Source: Lentilactobacillus curieae
GTDB taxonomy: Bacteria; Bacillota; Bacilli; Lactobacillales; Lactobacillaceae
Reading direction: 5' to 3'
Assembly (NCBI RefSeq): GCF_000785105.2
Contig: NZ_CP018906.1
Coordinates: 744,001-808,000, forward strand
DNA: 64,000 nucleotides
Part shown: positions 62,897-64,000 of the stretch, piece after piece
Layout of the letters: the number at the start of each line of letters is the position of its first letter
Position numbering within the stretch: position 1 is the first letter of the stretch
Made by a program: the position numbers and the translations under genes
The notes under the pieces: model-generated
The model's database searches: none
Seen by the model: only the letters and a program-made list of their open reading frames with translations
Told to the model about the DNA's origin: nothing

Positions 62897-63868
62897 ATGA
62901 CTAAAGTACTGATTGCAGGAAGAATTCCAGAACACGCACTTAATATATTAAAGAACGCAAACCTAGAAGTTTCTGTTTTTGATGACAGCGAGAGGCTCAT
63001 AACCAAAGACGAATTAATGAAACTTATCCCAGATAAAGATTTTTTGATAACCCCACTGTCAACACCAGTCGACTCAGAAACAATCGATGCCGGAAAAAAT
63101 CTAAAATTGATTGCTAACTTCGGTGCTGGATTCAATAATATTGATACAGATTATGCCAAACAAAAAGGAATTCCCGTTACCAACACACCTAAAGTCTCTA
63201 CAGTTTCAACTGCAGAAGTAACATGTGGACTGATCATCGGCCTTGCTCACCGGATGATGGAAGGTGACCACCTAATGAGAACTGAGGGCTTTAGTGGTTG
63301 GGCTCCTTTGTTCTTCCTTGGAACTGAATTAAAGGGGAAAACATTGGGAATTATTGGAATGGGACAAATTGGTCAAGCCGTTGCCAAGAGGATGCATGCA
63401 TTTGACATGAATATTATCTACACTCAACGCCACCAACTAGATTCGGAAACTGAAAACAAACTTGGAGCAAAGTTTGTCACCCAAGATGACCTTATCAAAC
63501 AAGCCGATGTTATCTCGATTCATCGACCAGCTACTCCCGATGCCCATCACATGATTGACGCCGAACAATTCAAACAAATGAAGAATTCAGCTGTTTTGAT
63601 CAATGCAGCCCGGGGACCATTAATCAACGAAGCTGCTTTGTTGTCTGCATTAAAAAACAAAGATATTGCCGGAGCCGCACTTGATGTTTATGAAAATGAA
63701 CCAGAGGTTGATGACGGATTTAAGCTGCTTAACAATGTTGTTCTCACTCCACATATTGGTAATGCAACCACAGAAGCCAGAAATGCCATGGCAGAAATAG
63801 TCGCAAACAACACGGTCAAGGTTGCCAATGGTGATAAGCCACTTTACGTTGTAAATGGCGTCAAATAA
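62897..63868 (+). CDS. D-2-hydroxyacid dehydrogenase (glyoxylate/hydroxypyruvate reductase-like)
   Basis: 323 residues. NAD(P) loop TLGIIGMGQIGQAVAKR, catalytic Arg in NAARGPLINE, Glu in DVYENEPEV and His in TPHIGNAT. Closer to the GyaR/phosphoglycerate-dehydrogenase branch than to the LdhA-like gene at 5986 (ANFGAGFNNIDTDYA). Substrate unknown: glyoxylate, hydroxypyruvate or a branched oxo acid. Start at 62897, nine bases after GAGGAAG. Confidence 0.86.
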   Translation: MTKVLIAGRIPEHALNILKNANLEVSVFDDSERLITKDELMKLIPDKDFLITPLSTPVDSETIDAGKNLKLIANFGAGFNNIDTDYAKQKGIPVTNTPKVSTVSTAEVTCGLIIGLAHRMMEGDHLMRTEGFSGWAPLFFLGTELKGKTLGIIGMGQIGQAVAKRMHAFDMNIIYTQRHQLDSETENKLGAKFVTQDDLIKQADVISIHRPATPDAHHMIDAEQFKQMKNSAVLINAARGPLINEAALLSALKNKDIAGAALDVYENEPEVDDGFKLLNNVVLTPHIGNATTEARNAMAEIVANNTVKVANGDKPLYVVNGVK

Positions 63869-63885
63869 GGATTATAAGTGCAAAC

Positions 63886-63916
63886 AAAAACCCGTAACGT
63901 TATGTTACGGGTTTTT
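63886..63916. terminator. Bidirectional terminator
   Basis: AAAAACCCGTAAC/GTTACGGGTTTTT around GTTAT, between the dehydrogenase and htpX. Confidence 0.85.
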
Positions 63917-63930
63917 GTTTTTGTTTCTGT

Positions 63931-64000
63931 TTATTCTTTATAATTATCTTCACCCATCAATCGTTTTAAACGATCAATTCGTTCATCCAGAGGCGGATGC
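63931..64000 (-). CDS. htpX: C-terminal end of HtpX-type membrane protease (partial)
   Basis: Only the last 22 codons are in the window: HPPLDERIDRLKRLMGEDNY, Lys-Glu, stop. The HPPxxERIxRL ending is the conserved C-terminus of M48 protease HtpX. The body lies beyond base 64000. Confidence 0.75.
   Translation of the reverse strand, partial: HPPLDERIDRLKRLMGEDNYKE

Noticed and set aside
1-64000. CRISPR array, prophage, IS element, tRNA or rRNA gene
   Set aside because: No regularly spaced direct repeats, no integrase or transposase motifs, no cloverleaf or rRNA-like segment noticed on reading both strands.

Overview
The window reads as chromosome of a low-GC Gram-positive lactic acid bacterium of the Lactobacillaceae; the genus is not settled. 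Supporting signs are strong AGGAGG-type ribosome sites, T-box and PyrR leaders, a sufCDSUB operon, anaerobic NrdDG, an L-2-hydroxyisocaproate dehydrogenase, GW/SLAP-like surface domains and many secreted proteins. There are no rRNA or tRNA genes, no CRISPR array and no transposase.

Layout. 1-5.9 kb: the end of a heavy-metal P-type ATPase, two tandem secreted paralogues of unknown family, a tRNA-editing-like protein, a VOC protein and a secreted metalloprotease. 6-11.4 kb: amino-acid catabolism on the minus strand (D-hydroxyacid dehydrogenase, class I aminotransferase, L-HicDH, OppA-like binding protein). 11.5-14.5 kb: SGNH hydrolase, histidine phosphatase, MFS pump. 14.6-17.1 kb: serC-serA. 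17.2-24.1 kb: pyrBC divergent from carAB, with carB frameshifted. 24.1-31.9 kb: nrdDG followed by sufCDSUB. 32-45.3 kb: PfoR-like protein, DegV, a large membrane protein of unknown function, MFS pump, small regulator, an ABC exporter whose ATPase carries a nonsense codon, its TetR regulator, C69 dipeptidase and polysaccharide deacetylase. 45.4-48.6 kb: a probable cystine ABC importer behind a T-box. 48.6-56.5 kb: nitroreductase, two VIT1-type carriers, a Ser/Thr-rich secreted protein, a hairpin-rich intergenic element and an LmrCD-type heterodimeric exporter. 56.6-64 kb: DUF536-type DNA-binding protein, C26 hydrolase, HAD phosphatase, GH25 lysozyme, BrnQ behind an isoleucine T-box, a second D-hydroxyacid dehydrogenase and the tail of htpX.

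The most striking theme is amino-acid sensing by RNA. Three short open reading frames, each with its own ribosome site and followed by an intrinsic terminator, sit before amino-acid genes and are rich in matching codons: Phe-Trp-Phe-Phe before an aminotransferase, Cys/Met before an OppA-like protein, and Ser-Ser-Ser-Trp-Ser before serCA. They look like trp-type (ribosome-mediated) attenuators. For the aromatic leader a full set of mutually exclusive RNA stems can be drawn. Two T-boxes (best read as tRNA-Cys and tRNA-Ile) and two tandem PyrR attenuators add to this. Two genes, carB and an ABC exporter ATPase, are each broken by one base and would be intact if repaired; whether these are biological or sequencing errors cannot be told from the sequence.
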